Below are positions 1 through 17,000 of a DNA stretch of 64,000 nucleotides, in pieces. Positions within the stretch are counted from its first letter, which is position 1, and each line of letters opens with the position of its first letter. The stretch is from Akebia trifoliata (Eukaryota; Streptophyta; Magnoliopsida; Ranunculales; Lardizabalaceae), in assembly GCA_017979445.1 (NCBI GenBank), contig CM030714.1:7323049-7387048 (forward strand), written 5' to 3'. Under the pieces are notes generated by a model, which did not search any database, had not been told where the DNA came from, and saw only the letters and a program-made list of their open reading frames with translations. The position numbers and the translations under genes were made by a program.

Positions 1-1690
1 TCCCTTTACCAACCAACCCTCCAGATTTAACCGGAGGAGGTTGTAGACACTCATATTTGAACGGACCTTCAATGCAAAGTGCCCCAAAAATTATGAAAAT
101 TGGAATAGGCCCCAAGCCCAAACCTTTAAAAAACTTGTCTAGTTTTCAAATAAATGGCCTAGGCCCCTTTTGCTTGGCCCATGGGGTAAGAACTCCTCCC
201 CCTCTTGTGTCATCATCACATCACCTCTCAACTCAATCTAATTCTACATGTACTTTAACCTAACCAAATACAACCCAACCATTAAGCCCATTAGTCCTAA
301 ACCATCTCACCTCTCAACCCAACCTAAAACCTAAGCTCAAATCTCAACCAATCACCAATGATCATCATAATGAGACCCATGTCATCACCTCAACCTACCT
401 CCCTAATTCATCTACCAACCCCATCACTTTTCTTTAAAAAATCAACCTACCTACATCTCAACCCACACCCATTTCATAACCTACCCCTATCATTCTCTCC
501 AATCTCTCATCACAAGCCACTCCCATACCCATTTTCCATAACCAACTCACCTAATACACATCCCCACCTCTTTAACACATGTTACAATTTCCTCCACCCT
601 CCTAAAAAAATAAACACTACCCTCCTACACCCTCATTTTTCTAACCAAAACAAACTCTATTCAATTCACTTAATACTCAACTCAAATGGGTTGCAAGATC
701 CAACCCATTTATACCTCCTTCTACTACCTTTAATTTACACACATTTCATTCACAAACCTCATACCATTCTACCCATTTTCACCCTATTTTACCCTTAAAA
801 GCCATCTCTAAAATCCTATAGACCTCTTCTCCATTTTCACCACAATTCCCCCCTCCCCTAAGACTTGAACCCTCTATCAAGCTTCACTCTCTTTCAACTC
901 TCAATTCCAAACTTCCTCTCTCATAACTTCTACTCCTATATCTTTCTACTACTACCAATCCTACATATGTTATACATCAAGACTAAACTCAAAGAAGCTC
1001 ACCACATGAAGATCAAGAAGAAAATCAAAGAGGAATAATAACAAGATAGGGTGTGGACAATAAAAAGAAAACCCTCATTTTCTCCTTTTCAAAATTGCCC
1101 CTCTTATTTCTTTCCCCTCAATTTTTTTTGTTTGTTTTAGATTAGCCTTAAAGATGTGATGCAAATCTTGCTCTACTTTCGATAGATTGGGCTTTGGTTC
1201 AGTTGAAAGGGTAGAAGTTGAAAAATCTTTTCAAATATTTTTTTTTATACAATCCCTACACTAGTACACACACCACAAAAGTTTGAGACTAAGGCCTTAG
1301 GCCTTTTCCTTATGAAAATGAGCCATTGACTAAAAGTCTATATTCTTCAAAATTGCTCAAAGGTATGAACCATAAAAGGGCCCCTTCCTCGATAAGGAAG
1401 CCTTCAATGGTTTAAATTGAAATCAAAGTCCTTTGCATCTTAGGGTACAAATCGGTTTTCCAACTTTTATTTTATTTTACAAATATTGATTGAATTCGAA
1501 GTTACCACAAATGATAGAGGGATTAGAGTACCTAACACCTTCCCTATTTCCCTAACATGAACCTCATTTCCTAGATCTTGGGTAGACTAATGATCGTTAT
1601 CCGTACGAAAATCGTTATTAAAACAATTTTTACAAAATCACTTTTCTGAGTGTGCTTCACACCCTTTCCTAAAAAAAAAATGGTGGCGAC
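1..1690 (+). repeat. Degraded Ty3/gypsy (Tat-like) LTR, 3' part up to the PBS-like junction
   Basis: Positions 1500-1690 read like the end of a Tat/Ogre-lineage LTR: a 'gattagagtacctaacacc' block followed by 'ttccc' near 1521-1545, a run of short A/T-rich words, then 'ggtggcgactcc' at 1682-1693, the usual start of the internal region in such elements. Upstream, about 190-1000 is strongly pyrimidine-rich and almost free of G on the + strand, which these LTRs often show. No gag or pol follows, so this is a solo or truncated LTR. Lineage assignment rests on recognised motifs only; the left end is outside the window. Confidence 0.5.
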
Positions 1691-1693
1691 TCC

Positions 1694-2750
1694 ATATCCA
1701 AGTAGTAGAAAGCTTTAGATTTAGAAATCTCATGTCTACATAGGTATTACATGAATTCGATTGCAACAATGAAGAAATCACTGAGCTAGCTCTGAGTTCA
1801 AGTAGCATTTCACCCCTAACCACAACTCATCTGCTGATTCTTCAACATTAATCGGTTTAGACCTCCATTTAGTTTCACCCAATTTTCATCCTGGTCATGG
1901 ATAGATCATAGAGGTTCGGGTCCATAAGGAATGACAATTGCCCTATGTAGATTTGCTTTCACTATAGCTCTGGTGTGTATCAAAGCCCGATGTTCTGACA
2001 ATGCAAGGGTCAAGGGTAACATTGAGAAAGAAATTTGAGTGTTCTTACAGGAATTAAGACGCTAAGTATTTTTGTTCATATACACCCTAGGGTGGCGGAA
2101 AGAAAAATTGTCCCTTTTAATTCGGATGTTGATCTAGATCTAAATCCAATTCGAATCCTACTTACTAAAATCATATTCGAATCATTTTGCTTTTACTAAA
2201 CCTTATCCAACCAAAATAATTGATTCGGGTTGGATAATTTTGAACAATTTAAAACTATTTCAAAGAAAATATTTAAAGGTAAGTTAACTTGAACTCAAAA
2301 CATCTCCCTTTTTAGAGGAAGGCATTGGCCAATGTGCCCAATTCTTGTTGGTTGAAGAAAGTTATCTTAAATCATTTCGATCTAGACGGATATAAGGATG
2401 GATCTGTATCCACCCTGGACTTGACTTAGGTTAAGGGGCATCAACTTCTCAAATCCCATGAAAAAAATTCAACAAACTAAAGTTGGAGTCCAATTGAAGT
2501 GGGTATACGCTGTTTTGAATTTATATCATGCCCTTACATTTCTGTCAAATTTTAGAATATCTCCTTGGAAATACGTAGTGCAAATCCAATGGAGAGGGTT
2601 TCTTCAAACTTTTTTCCTTAGTACAGGTTCACTTAATTCCATGAGTCGAGTATGAATTTATGGCTCAATTTAGTCGGGATGAATTTGGTAACATAGGTTC
2701 ACAGCAAAAGTGTTAGAATTCGAACTTTTTTGTACAATTGAGTTAGAAAT
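1694..2750. other. Intergenic, nothing recognised
   Basis: AT-rich sequence between the LTR remnant and the RPL23 promoter. Short open frames here (for example 2458-2655) have no family resemblance and no supporting splice or codon signal. It is probably decayed repeat, but I cannot name it. Confidence 0.4.
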
Positions 2751-2759
2751 ATGGCTAAC

Positions 2760-2865
2760 TGGGCTAGATATGTAAAATGGGTTTTGGTTCCAGATAAACT
2801 GTAACCTGACCCGAACCGACCCAGGACGAGGACGTATAAAGCCTTTCCATTTGCTTAAACCCTAA
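2760..2865 (+). promoter_or_regulatory. RPL23 core promoter: site II element, TATA box and telo-box
   Basis: A site II motif TGGGCT lies at 2760-2765, a TATAAA at 2835-2840 and a telo-box AAACCCTAA at 2857-2865, 26 bp before the ATG. Site II elements combined with telo-boxes are the known signature of plant ribosomal-protein promoters and link them to growth and cell-cycle control. The telo-box sits where the 5' UTR or transcription start is expected. Confidence 0.7.
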
Positions 2866-2890
2866 TTCGTCCAAGTCGAAGACTGCCAAA

Positions 2891-5612
<2,722 letters not shown>

Positions 5613-5827
5613 GGAGTTTAATCCAATCTTATTTTCAAGCGTTAGAAATGTCGATGCAACTATGTAGCTTTGATTTGCTTTTGTTTTCAATATTTTTTTT
5701 GGGTAAATGTGGTCAAATGGGAGTTGCTTTTATTCTATGTTTTTTAATGGCTTGTTAAACATTTTGTTCCAAAAAATTTCTGAAGAAAACTGTATGGTTG
5801 AACTTGTGGGGTTTTCTATATACAACT

Positions 5828-5833
5828 AATAAA
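5828..5833 (+). promoter_or_regulatory. Polyadenylation signal of RPL23
   Basis: A canonical AATAAA lies 216 nt past the RPL23 stop codon in a T-rich 3' region. Plant signals are loose, so this is likely but not certain. Confidence 0.5.
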
Positions 5834-7413
5834 GGAATGGGGATGCGAAGAATGTGGAGACATTGAAAGGTAATTTTCTGATTAATTAAATATTTTGTTA
5901 AAGGATGCCAAAGGTCTCAAATAGAGTAATTTGTTTGAGAGTCATGTCAAAATCACCTTTGGAGTTTGATTTCAAATATTTTGTTAAAGGTTCTGAAGTC
6001 AAGGGGTCAGTCAATATAATTCATGATTGAGTTTTAACTTTGAACTCTTGCTTCAAGAGTGTTTTTTTTTTCTCTATTTCAAAAAAATAAAATAAAAAGG
6101 GGAAAGGGGCAATGCGGGTATTTAGATATTCTTACACATTGAGTTGATCTCATATTCCTTATTGGTTGAATTGTTGCATAGTAGAAAATGCCTTCATGGC
6201 CACCGACTGTGAAATCCATCATTAATAACCTTGAAGAAGGATCGAGAGGCTCAAATGATCTACATTCTTTAAGGTAATTGTAAGATGAGTTGTGACTATT
6301 GAAGAAGATTTATTGATTACTTGTCATTGATGAGATGAGTGAGATTTGACGGTCTTCTACATATGTGGGCACATCATCCATTATACGGGTTTTATGGACA
6401 AATAATTTGCAAATGCAAATAATTTGTTGAAATCAATATTATGAGTGTTTGGTTAGACAATGCAAATGAATTGTATTGCTTAAATTTTACATGCATGGCT
6501 TAAATTTTTAAGAAATTTCAGCAAATGATTTGCGGCACAAAATTTCTGCAATCATTTTTAAAATTATTCAACTCCAACCTATGTATATAAAAATTATTAA
6601 AATATCCCTTATAAAAATTAATAAAATTATTAAATTACCCTCAATCCTTGTTGCCATAATATCTACATAAATTTACGAAAATATAATTCCTCAAATTTAG
6701 ATTTAATTACATAATAAAATTACAAAAATACCCTTTGCTAAAGACCTTTTTATCATACATCAATGAGATAAAGACAAGAATCAACTGTTATTTGTAGTGT
6801 CCCAAGCAGAGCCTTCATAAAAAATATTGAAAAATAACTTAAATAGTAGTTTTATCAAACAGTTGATGAGATAGAGACCTAAGAAAAATCCGGTCTATCT
6901 TTATTTCTAGTTGGTAGTTTTTTTTTTTATAACTTGTAGGCTTCACCTAGTGTGCTGGGTGATTGACAAACCCTAAATGTTATTTTATTATTTTTCCTTA
7001 AGTTTTAATCGCCACATTAATGTAACAAGTATTGAGGGGTTTTTTGTAATTTGAATATTTTTTTTGATAAGGTTGAACGAGTTAAAAATTTATTTTAATA
7101 AGTAAACACTACAAAACTTTGCATTATAAAATCAGTGAAGTAAAGGAAATGATTTTGCAATATATTTCAATGATGTTGAAAAGTCTCAAAACTCATCCTT
7201 TTAAGTTGAGGTTGAAAACAATGTATTTAAATATAACATTGAGTAGCTTAAAAATCTACTATTGAGATTAAAGACCTTGAGGCACCCGATGAATGGTTGA
7301 CACGGGATAACATTAACATTGACTAGCGAGTCCTTGAAGCTGATCCTAGGAAATTTTTTGATCCTTCCGAAACTTGAATTGGTAACTAGAAAATATATAT
7401 TTCTCATTTTTTT
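5834..7413. other. Intergenic, AT-rich, no gene seen
   Basis: About 1.6 kb between RPL23 and the first MITE upstream of the PPR gene. It contains homopolymer runs and short repeated words such as 'caaataatttgc', but no frame with coding character and no recognisable element. Confidence 0.4.
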
Positions 7414-7540
7414 GAGAGATTTTATTACCACACTAACTTTTGCCAAGAGCACCTTAATTCATATGTAAATTACCATAGAATTAGGACACATCTTAGGGCC
7501 CTTTTGGTAAAAGTAAGTATGACAATAGAAGAGCCCTCTC
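7414..7540. repeat. MITE, family A (GAGAG...TATTGGCA type), diverged copy
   Basis: Ends 'gagagattttattaccacactaac' and 'gacaatagaagagccctctc' are imperfect inverted repeats and match the better preserved family A copies at 10236-10358 and 17591-17951. The right end runs directly into a (CT)n microsatellite, which hides any target duplication. Confidence 0.5.
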
Positions 7541-7594
7541 TCTCTCTCTCACTTGTAATCGTTGACCCAATTGGTATTATTAGATTTTATTTTT

Positions 7595-7744
7595 GGATAA
7601 ATTCTCAAATAATTATCGAAGTTTTTGGTATTTGAAAATGTTGATAAAATCTTATCAAACTGTCAACATTATGTGATGACTTTATTAATATTATCAATAC
7701 TAAGAAAATATTGAAAACTTTTGTAATTATTTGAGAATTTATCC
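7595..7744. repeat. Short MITE with 21-bp perfect terminal inverted repeats
   Basis: The sequence begins GGATAAATTCTCAAATAATTA and ends with its exact reverse complement at 7724-7744. The interior is AT-rich and partly self-complementary, and the length of 150 bp is typical of a MITE. It lies about 350 bp upstream of the PPR start codon. No convincing target-site duplication was found. Confidence 0.65.
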
Positions 7745-8093
7745 TTTAATAATTCCAGCTGAGTCAACGATACAGTGTCGTGTTGGTGTTTTGCTGTGAT
7801 TTAGACATACTCTCCACGTTTGGGTGTATCTTTGAGATACTCTGTGTTCGTATAAAATCAGTCTGGCTAAGAGTAAAGCCCTTCTATAAAGAAAGCAAAT
7901 AGTTACACTGAATAGAGTTGTCACCGCAGCCAAACATATCCTGTAGTACAGGCCCTTCTATGGTGTTTTTTTGGATTTTTAAGCTTGGGCCGTTGGGCGC
8001 GTCAGAAAGAAACTGATAAGGCTTAAAAAAAAAAAAGGGACAAGCGTTAGCCTTGAGACCGAAAAAATTTGCTGTGTATTTGCAGTCTCCGAA

Positions 8094-11000
8094 ATGGAAA
8101 CAATCCAGCCCCACTCTTTGCTCTCCTTCTCTTCCAATTTAAGGTAATTCTTATATATCTCTAACTAAATCTCTTCTTTTTTGTTGATGTTATGTTGTTT
8201 GAAATGGGTTTTCAATTTTCTTGATTATTTATATTTTTGAATTGTCTGTTTCTTTTCATTTGTGTTTGATTTTTAGTATAACCAACTGAAGTTATAGTGT
8301 TTCATGTCTGTTTCTTTTTTACATGATGTTCTATTTGATATTTATGAGATGGGTTTCAATTATTTTCCAAGATTTCTTAGTTATACATGTGAATTTTATA
8401 GAATTTGAAGGTGGGTTCTGATCATTTTTCACCAGTAATCTTTATTCATTTAGTTTAATTTTGAGCTAAGTTTGATTTTCATTTGGTTCCATTTCTGCCC
8501 ATTTTTGAACCGTTTGTTTCTTTACATTGGGTTTGATCTTTAGTATAACCCACTGAAGTTATAGTGCTTCATGTCTGTTTTTTCTACATGCTTTTGTATT
8601 TGATATTATTTTTTATATTTAGGAGATGGGTTTTACTTATCTTCCAAGATTTCTTGGTTTTACATGAATTTTTATAGAATTTGAAGGTGGGTTCTGATCA
8701 TTTTTCACCTCTAACCTTCATTCATTTAGTCTAATTTTGAGCTAATTTTGTTTTTTTTTTATTTGCTTCCATTTCTGCCCATTTTTTTCTTGTTTGATTA
8801 ACTTTTGTATTTTGATTGTTTTCTGATTTGGTCTTTACTCATATGGATATCAATAACCTTTTAAATTAGCTCTTGTAATTTTACTGTTTTTCATTACACA
8901 ATTATTTTTTTTTACAAGTTTGGGTTCACTTAATTTCCATCTAGGTAACAACTACTCAAGTCTTTCGGGTCCTTTTACAGTTTTGACATCATTTGTAGTG
9001 TGGCTACATAAACGACATACACGGTGTTGTTAAATGCGGTCGCATATTCACATATGCTACAGTTGCATACCCCAAATTATGCTATCTGCCAATATGCGAT
9101 GACATGTTGTTGCATTTTTTTTTTTTCAAATTTTTTTCTTACAGCATATGCCACTGCATATGCGATGTGCAAAATCGCATATGCGAACAGCATGTGTTGG
9201 TCGCATATGCTATTTAACAACATTGGACATACATCCTGACAATATCACTCCATTTTAGGCCTTTTAAAAGAAAATGATTTCTAAATTGGGCAGGTGCTTT
9301 CACCCTCCATATACAACTATATAGTTGATTCATAGTCTTCTCTCTTGTAAATCTTCTCATAATAACAAATTATTTGATAGTTCTATAGTTTGGCAGGTGC
9401 CAACTAGCTTAGTTGGTAAAATCTATGGGTGATGATACCATAGACCTGGGTTCAATTCCCACCAGCATAGTTACTGATCTAATTAAAAATAGGCTTGAAG
9501 GAACAATGCCGAGCATCTTGTATCTGTTTCGGAGATTGACACATTGTTCATAGAAAGCTTCTTGCAAAATATGATTTCTAAGGTTATCTTTTTAATTTTT
9601 TTGTGTGTATTTTGGGTAGTTTGAATAGAATTTTTGGAGCTGTCAGAGGTGATGTATCACATTGTTGTTTTTTCAGTGGCTTCTTCATCTCTAGGATGAT
9701 AATAATGTTTCCTTTTTGTGGTTCTTCTCTCATTCAAACCAAAATACTTCTGATCTCCATATGCTTTTTATTTCGTTGATGGATTTCTAAATCTCTTTGG
9801 GTTGATGTTTTGGGGTTCTCTATGGTTATTGGGTGATTCTACTCTGAACATCTTGTGTTAATCTTCAGTAAATCAAAGGTATTTGCAAATCAATCTGTTC
9901 CCAAGATTAAAATTCATGGAAGAGTAGAGGTAGTTTCTCTTGGTATGTTGGCACCAAGGAAGTTCATGCAGAGGAAGAAAAAACTAGAAGTTTTCAAAGA
10001 TGCAAACGATGAAGCTGATCAGAAGAACTGGAGGAAATTGATGAGAGAAATTGATGAGGCGGGTTCTGCAGTCTCTATACTTAGAAGTCAAAGGACCAAA
10101 AACGAGGCTCTTCCTAGAGACCTTGTACTGGGTACCTTGGTAAGATTCAAGCAGCTAAAGAAATGGAACCTTGTCGGTGAGGTATAAATTCGTCTTTTCC
10201 TTCAAATTTAGTGAAAAATAAAGCTAAAAAAGACAGGGAACTGCTATTGCCACACCAACTTTTGCTAACGCCATGCCAAGATGTGTGCTAATTCTTTAGT
10301 GATTTACATATGAATTGGGGTGGCATTAGCAAAAGTTGGTGTGACAATAGAATCTCTCAAAAAACATGTCTATATGTATAAAACATGCATTTTCATTGGA
10401 AGACGAACCAAAATATAAAACTGTAAGATCTATCTAAAATGGATCACAGTAGCTTGTTGAAGTAACCAAGATATACGACCATAATGTCATTCGATTCTGG
10501 TCTTGTAAATCTGGCAATCATATATTATCAAGCAAAACAGTATTAAGTTCTCAACAAATGCAAGAAATTATCCATTGTATTATTTTGTAATGAACTCAGC
10601 CTGAATTTTTTTTGTCTATACTGTCAATTCGGATTATTTCATAGGTGAGCCACTTCTTGCATGAACTATTGCCCAAGAGTCATATTATTTTGTTTTTATA
10701 ACCATTTAAGTCTAAAGATGTGCCAAAGATTTGATGCATTTACTGATTGATTTTAATTTTGTAAAAATAAAGTAATAAATTCCTAACAAGATCGGATGTT
10801 TTAATATCATAGGGTTTTTCCTGTTTTTATGTTTAACTTAAGGTATTCCCCTACCAAGAGGGGACCATTGAAGGGTCTGGATTGATTTAGATGGCTCATG
10901 TGTGTGCTTGCTTGGGCACAAAAAGCCTTCCAGTAGGTGTTTGTTATATTATAGATATTTTTGGTTCTCATTGTGTGCTACCTTCTTGTTATTTTAGATT

Positions 11001-14000
11001 CTCGAATGGCTCAGGACACAACACTGGTGGGACTTCAATGAGATGGATTTCATGATGCTTATTACAGCTTATGGCAAACAAGGTGATTTCAACAGGGCAG
11101 AGAGGGTTTTTAGCTACATGAACAAGAAGGGTTATCCACATAATGTGATATCTCACACAGCCTTGATGGAAGCATATGGAAGAGGAGGGCAATACAATAA
11201 GGCCGAGGCGGTATTTCGAAGGATGCAGTCTTCAGGTCCTGAACCATCAGCTTTAACATATCAAATAATTCTTAAGATTTTTGTTGAGGTAAACCTTCTT
11301 CAGTATACCCTTTTGTTAGAGAATGTTTCTTTAATACCTACGTCACAAGGCCACGTATCCAAATATGATCATGTAAGAGGGTTTCAATAGCATTTTTTAT
11401 TCAATTGGTATTTTTTCATTGCTCAAGCTAAATCACACTCTGGAATGAAAAAGGTCATTGTCTGGAATAAGATCTTTGTACCCAATATATTGACATTGAT
11501 CATGACCATGGTTCAAAGTTTCATTCCATTTCAAAATGTTCGGCGTAACATTGTGATTTTGGCTAGACTAGAATGAATCATTGACCCCAAAACATTGAAT
11601 GTTTCGGATTGTCCTGGAATGTTTTGGTTGAGGCCATTTTGATTTTTGTCCTGACAGAAACCTCGAAAAAAGATTTTAAACCTTGATTTTGACTTCCTTG
11701 CACATTTGGACATCTCACATAAAGACTGTTTTAGTAGGAGATACGAAAATATTTCCCTCCTTGGTTTCCATGTGAGTCCTTCATGATACATATGGGCGGC
11801 TCATTACTTCAATTAGTCCCCGTGGCCTATTTCCTTACTGATGCTTTACTTTTTCCATTGAAAGATCCATCTCTTATCAAAACTAGAAAAAATGTTCATG
11901 TTTTTTATTTCATTGTACATATTTTTAGAACAAAAATCAAAGGTTTGATCTCTGTAACATACATCTGGTTGGGGATCAATTATTGTAGTGATAGCTTGGA
12001 AGTTAGTTGAATGTACTTTCTTTAGCTGGGGTGCACTTTCGAGCTGATATGTGGCAGATTCATACCAATCAAATTAGAAGGAATTTCTATAAGATGGAAA
12101 TAAGACTAGCTCTGTTTTATCTTTTATGGAACTGAATGTTTGGCGCTCAAGAAACATCATCTTAATAAATTGAGCATAACAGAAATGAGGATGCTGAGAT
12201 GGAGGGGAAAGACCAGAAAAGATAAAATTAGAAATAAACACATTGGAGAAAATGTATTAGTATCTCCAATAGGCAATAAACTAAGAGAGTTGGCTGAGAT
12301 GGTTTGTGCATCTTCAGCAAAGTTTAATTACAACCCTAGTTAGTAGAAATATTCAAGTTGAAGGTCCTAATAGAATGAGAGGAAGAACCAAACGAATGTG
12401 GATGGAGATGGTGAGAGTAGACATGAACACACTTTCAATAATGTAAGATATGGCTCTAAATATAGAGTGGACTGGAGGAACATGTTAGTTTTTCCTTCCC
12501 CTAATCTTTGGGATAAGGTTTTGACGATGATGATTTATTTACTTAGTCAGGTTTAGAGTTCTATGACTAGTCTCATCTTTCATTAATAATTCGTCTTAGT
12601 AAATGATCGACGTGGTCAATTTGTTCAGAAAATTGACAAGTTTCATATTGTTTTGACATCTCACTTAGAAATTGAAAGACCATTTGTTCAGAAAATTGAC
12701 AAGTTTGATATTTGTCTTACTAAAGCTACTTATGATGAATTTCAGCACATGTAACTTCAACCCACGTGAGATCATCTATGCAATAACTCATATTGAAGTT
12801 CGGTAGTTGAATGTGGCTATGAAGTTGGTTTTTCCGACAAATTCTACTAAATTTTTTGATAATTTCCTAATGAATGTGGCTATGAAGTTGTTAGGCGAAG
12901 GCAGGTCTTGAACTCAGGCTGTGGTCTCGACACTAACACGCTGTAACCAACATAGCAATCTGGCACCTTCAAATGGCATTATTATTTTAACTTGTTCTTC
13001 CCATTCCATTTTCTTTATTGCTTATTTTAGTTCTATGTTAGGGAATGGTGATTACTGTGATCAAACAGTAACCTTATGATTGTAGAGTATATAGAACCGT
13101 TCAATTGACCTAATGGGCTTATGGTTTAAATAATCTGGAAATTTTGCTATCGACTCTTACCGAAAACTGAGATGAAATTTGAAAAACATATTGCTAAGAC
13201 ATTATAGTAGAGTCTGGACTTTGATTATCATCATATGCCTTGTCCCAACTAATTGGGTTTGGCGTTTCTACCACTTCGATACTAGCAATCTTTATTTTAG
13301 TGGTTTATGTAAAACTCATGATATTAACTGGGGCTACTGCAGGGAGACAAGTTTGAAGAAGCCGAATCAATTTTTGAAACCCTTTTAAATGATGAGATTT
13401 CACCTTTGAAGCCAGACCAGAAAATGTTCCACATGATGATTTACATGTATAGGAAAGCTGGAAGTTATGACAAAGCTCGTAATGTATTTGCAAAGATGGC
13501 TGATAGAGGGGTCCTGCGATCTACAGTCACTTATAACAGCCTTATGTCATTCGAAACCAATTACAAGGAGGTTTCAAATATCTATGATCAGGTACAGTTT
13601 AAGAGATTGACTATTGTTGTTGAAAATAAAAGGGTTTACACATTAATATTTACATTCCAAGTATTTTCCTCAGCTATATGGATGATCTGACTAAGTAAAT
13701 TACGACACAATGAACTATTTCTGTAGTATACATTATGGTATTTAGACAAAGAATTCTTGGCAAGTCTACTGGTGTAATCTCAAATCATTACTTTAAGCTT
13801 GTAGTATATTGCTCCCAAGATATGGAGATTTTTAATAGTTTTGTGTCCTTGTAAATGGTGAGGTTTTAGCTATTTACAACCAAACAACTTAAAATATTGA
13901 TTCTTAATCTAACTATTTTTTCTCGGGGAAAGTAGAATGTGACTGATCGTAGAAACATTGTATGAAGGTGATTCTTGTTACAAGCTTGTCCACTGATGGG

Positions 14001-17000
14001 CATAGGTCCATAACAAAACAAAAAGGAAGATACTTGACTTGAGAATGTATCAATGTTTTAAGTCCTAGCTGGTTGTGTAGATATCTGAAACGTCCTTGTA
14101 ATTGGTTTAAATGACACAAATCTATAAAAATAACCATCTATATTGGTAGTCTGGTGTGTTGATGTCTAGAATATGCTAACCATATATATTGGTAGTCTGG
14201 AGTGTTGATGTCTAGAATGGCGTACATTTATAGGGTTCACACGGAATTAGGGGCTAATTTTTGGTGAGATTGATCTCTATGTTCGTCGAAAAAAAGGAAG
14301 AAAGAGAATTAAGAGCTATCCTCACCAAAAATCAGCCTGTTTCGTTTTTTGTAGCCTTATGAAAAGTGGATTGCAATTGAAGAATTATGGACTCTGTATT
14401 TTCCATTAACCTCCTTATTTCATAGGGTTATACATTTCAACAGGGGCTGTCCCCACCGAAAATCAGCCCATTCCTATATTTCTAGCCTTATGAAGAAGTT
14501 TTCTTCATAAGTTGAACAGCATTGGATTATCCATTTCTCTGTTAACTTTTACGCTATATTTGATAGGGTTATATGTTTCAAAAGGGGCTAATTTTTTGTA
14601 GGATGATCTCCATTTGACCAACAAACATACTTTGACTCATTTCCATGTGAGTCCTATGATTATGTGCCATTTTAGACGTCAATCAATCTTGACTTATCTA
14701 TAAAAGCCAATTTGACTTGTCAAAGTGAACCACATTTTACAGCAAATTGAGTAAAAGACCAAAAGAAGGAATACAACTTAGTAATGTGCTAAAAGAAATT
14801 GCTGCTGTATTTAGCTTTGTGTGGAAAAACGAAATTACCCCAGTTGAAGAGACGCTTGAATGGGGTTCTGATTTCTGAAGAACCTTGTATGGTATGCTTA
14901 ATATGTTGCCTGGAATGAATCTTGGATAACAAAGTCCAAGCCTTTTTTGTTAAACTATAGGTAATAATTGGCTATTTCAAGATGTTACGGCCATAGTTTC
15001 TAAGAGTTCAGGGGTTTCTTTTTTGAAGTGCAACTCCTTTTGCTATATATTGGGGGGGAGGGGAAGGAGTGGAGACAGAAGGATTTTTGAAGGGAAGAGT
15101 GAGTCGGTGCAAGCTTAAAAATTTTAATCCTTAGTATGTTGTTCTTTTGATGTAAGATCTTCAATGAGTTCAAGGGATCTTTTCTGAAGATTTTCTGGTT
15201 AGACGGGATCGTGTGAACTAGTTTCTGTGTAATTGCTAGTTCTTGGTTGGCTTTTGCTTTCTTCTTATATCTTTTGTCGGTCATCTCGACCAACCATTAA
15301 TAAAATCTTTTATTTATCAAAAAAAAAAAACTGCCATAGTTTCTCACTTGTTTGTGCTATGTATATATCGTATAATTTTATTTTTTAATTTAAACTGTTT
15401 ATGTTCATTTACTTATGAAATAGTTGAATCAGTCGAGACATATATCATAAGTCATCGATTTAACTTGTCCGAGTCTAGTTTCCATAGTTGGGTGAGTAGA
15501 TTCAAGTGCAAATCTCCATGTGTGTGATTGGAAACAATTTTTGTACACACAAACCTGAAAACTGAAATAGTTAGTACCTGAATTGCTCTCGTATTATTCA
15601 AACGGGATTTTTTGTGAAACAATTTCGTAGACTCGTTTCAGATACTTGTAATTTGTTAAGGATATATTAATGATTTCTGAAGCAAATACTTTTCCCTAGA
15701 TGCAAAGAGCTGGTCTTCAACCAGATGTTGTGAGCTATGCCTTACTCATTAGTGCTTATGGGAAGGCCAGACGGGAAGAAGAAGCACTAGCAGTTTTCGA
15801 GGAGATGTTGGACGCCGGTGTGAGGTGCATTGCTACTCATGAGATCATAATATGCCATGTTTTTCTTACTTTTGTGAAACTTGGATTGTTATTTAGAAAT
15901 TGGTCTTTAATTTCTTTTTTACCTGACCAAATCATTGGAAAATCATTTTTTTCTTGAATAAAATAAAATAAAATGGAGTATGTTAAGCATTTATAGTTGA
16001 CTTATGAATTCCAGTGTCATGGCTCTGATCTAGTTCTTAGGTAATTTTTCTCTTTCTATATCCATATTAAACTCATTCAGAGCTTGAAATACACCAGTAT
16101 TCAGATACTCAAGTAATCAGGCTTGAGTGCGAGTGTATTAATTTTGGGCATTGGTTACCATTGTCTACACCAGCAGTGGCAAAGTAACTCAATATAGTTG
16201 GTACAATATCCACTCTTCAAAGGAGTTCTAAATAGGCAATTTTCTGATTATAGATTTTTGTTTCATTAATGATATCTGTTAGGGGCCTTACCCAACTCTT
16301 ATATTTCCCATAAATAAAAAAAAAGAAAACCTTATTGTCCTATTATTATTTTCTTTTTGTAGGCCTACTCGCAAAGCTTATAACATTCTGCTTGATGCAT
16401 TTGCAATATCGGGAATGGTGGACGAAGCTCGGACTGTGTTCAAAAGCATGAGAAGAGACAAGTAAGAATTCTCCTCTCTTTATTAGTTTATATAATATCA
16501 ATACCATCTATTTTAATATTTTTTTACCATAGCTGAACACATCTCAGTTACTCGTTGACGTGGTTACCAGGATAAAAACAAGCTTCTTCTTTTGATTATT
16601 TTATTTTATTTTGTTACTTTTATGCTGTGAAGTGTATGGTTTATCAAGATCACCTTTGACATCATGTTGGTCTAAAGCTCAATTCTTGGGTACAGATGTA
16701 TCATATTGCTGGTCTATTCGATTTGGTGCATTAGGTGGGGGGTGGAGGATTATAATATTCATCTACGAGAAGAAAGACGAGAGTCAAATAACAAGGAGCA
16801 TGCAAGATTTTGGAGAATTTGTGAATCATAGTTTCCTTTCAAATCTTCCACTCGTGGGAGTACCCACTTTTGATCTAACATCCAAGAAGATAGTATAGAT
16901 TTAAAGCCAATTAGCTCTGTTGCCACATATAAAATCATTGCTAAAATGCTTACCTTGAGAATCAAGGTGGTTCTATCTTCCATTATTATCCCTAAACATG

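Noticed and set aside
358..798. 146-aa + strand open frame
   Set aside because: Composition follows the G-poor LTR sequence; no domain and no promoter.
9397..9475. Functional tRNA gene
   Set aside because: The acceptor stem does not pair and the anticodon loop is too long; better explained as a SINE head.
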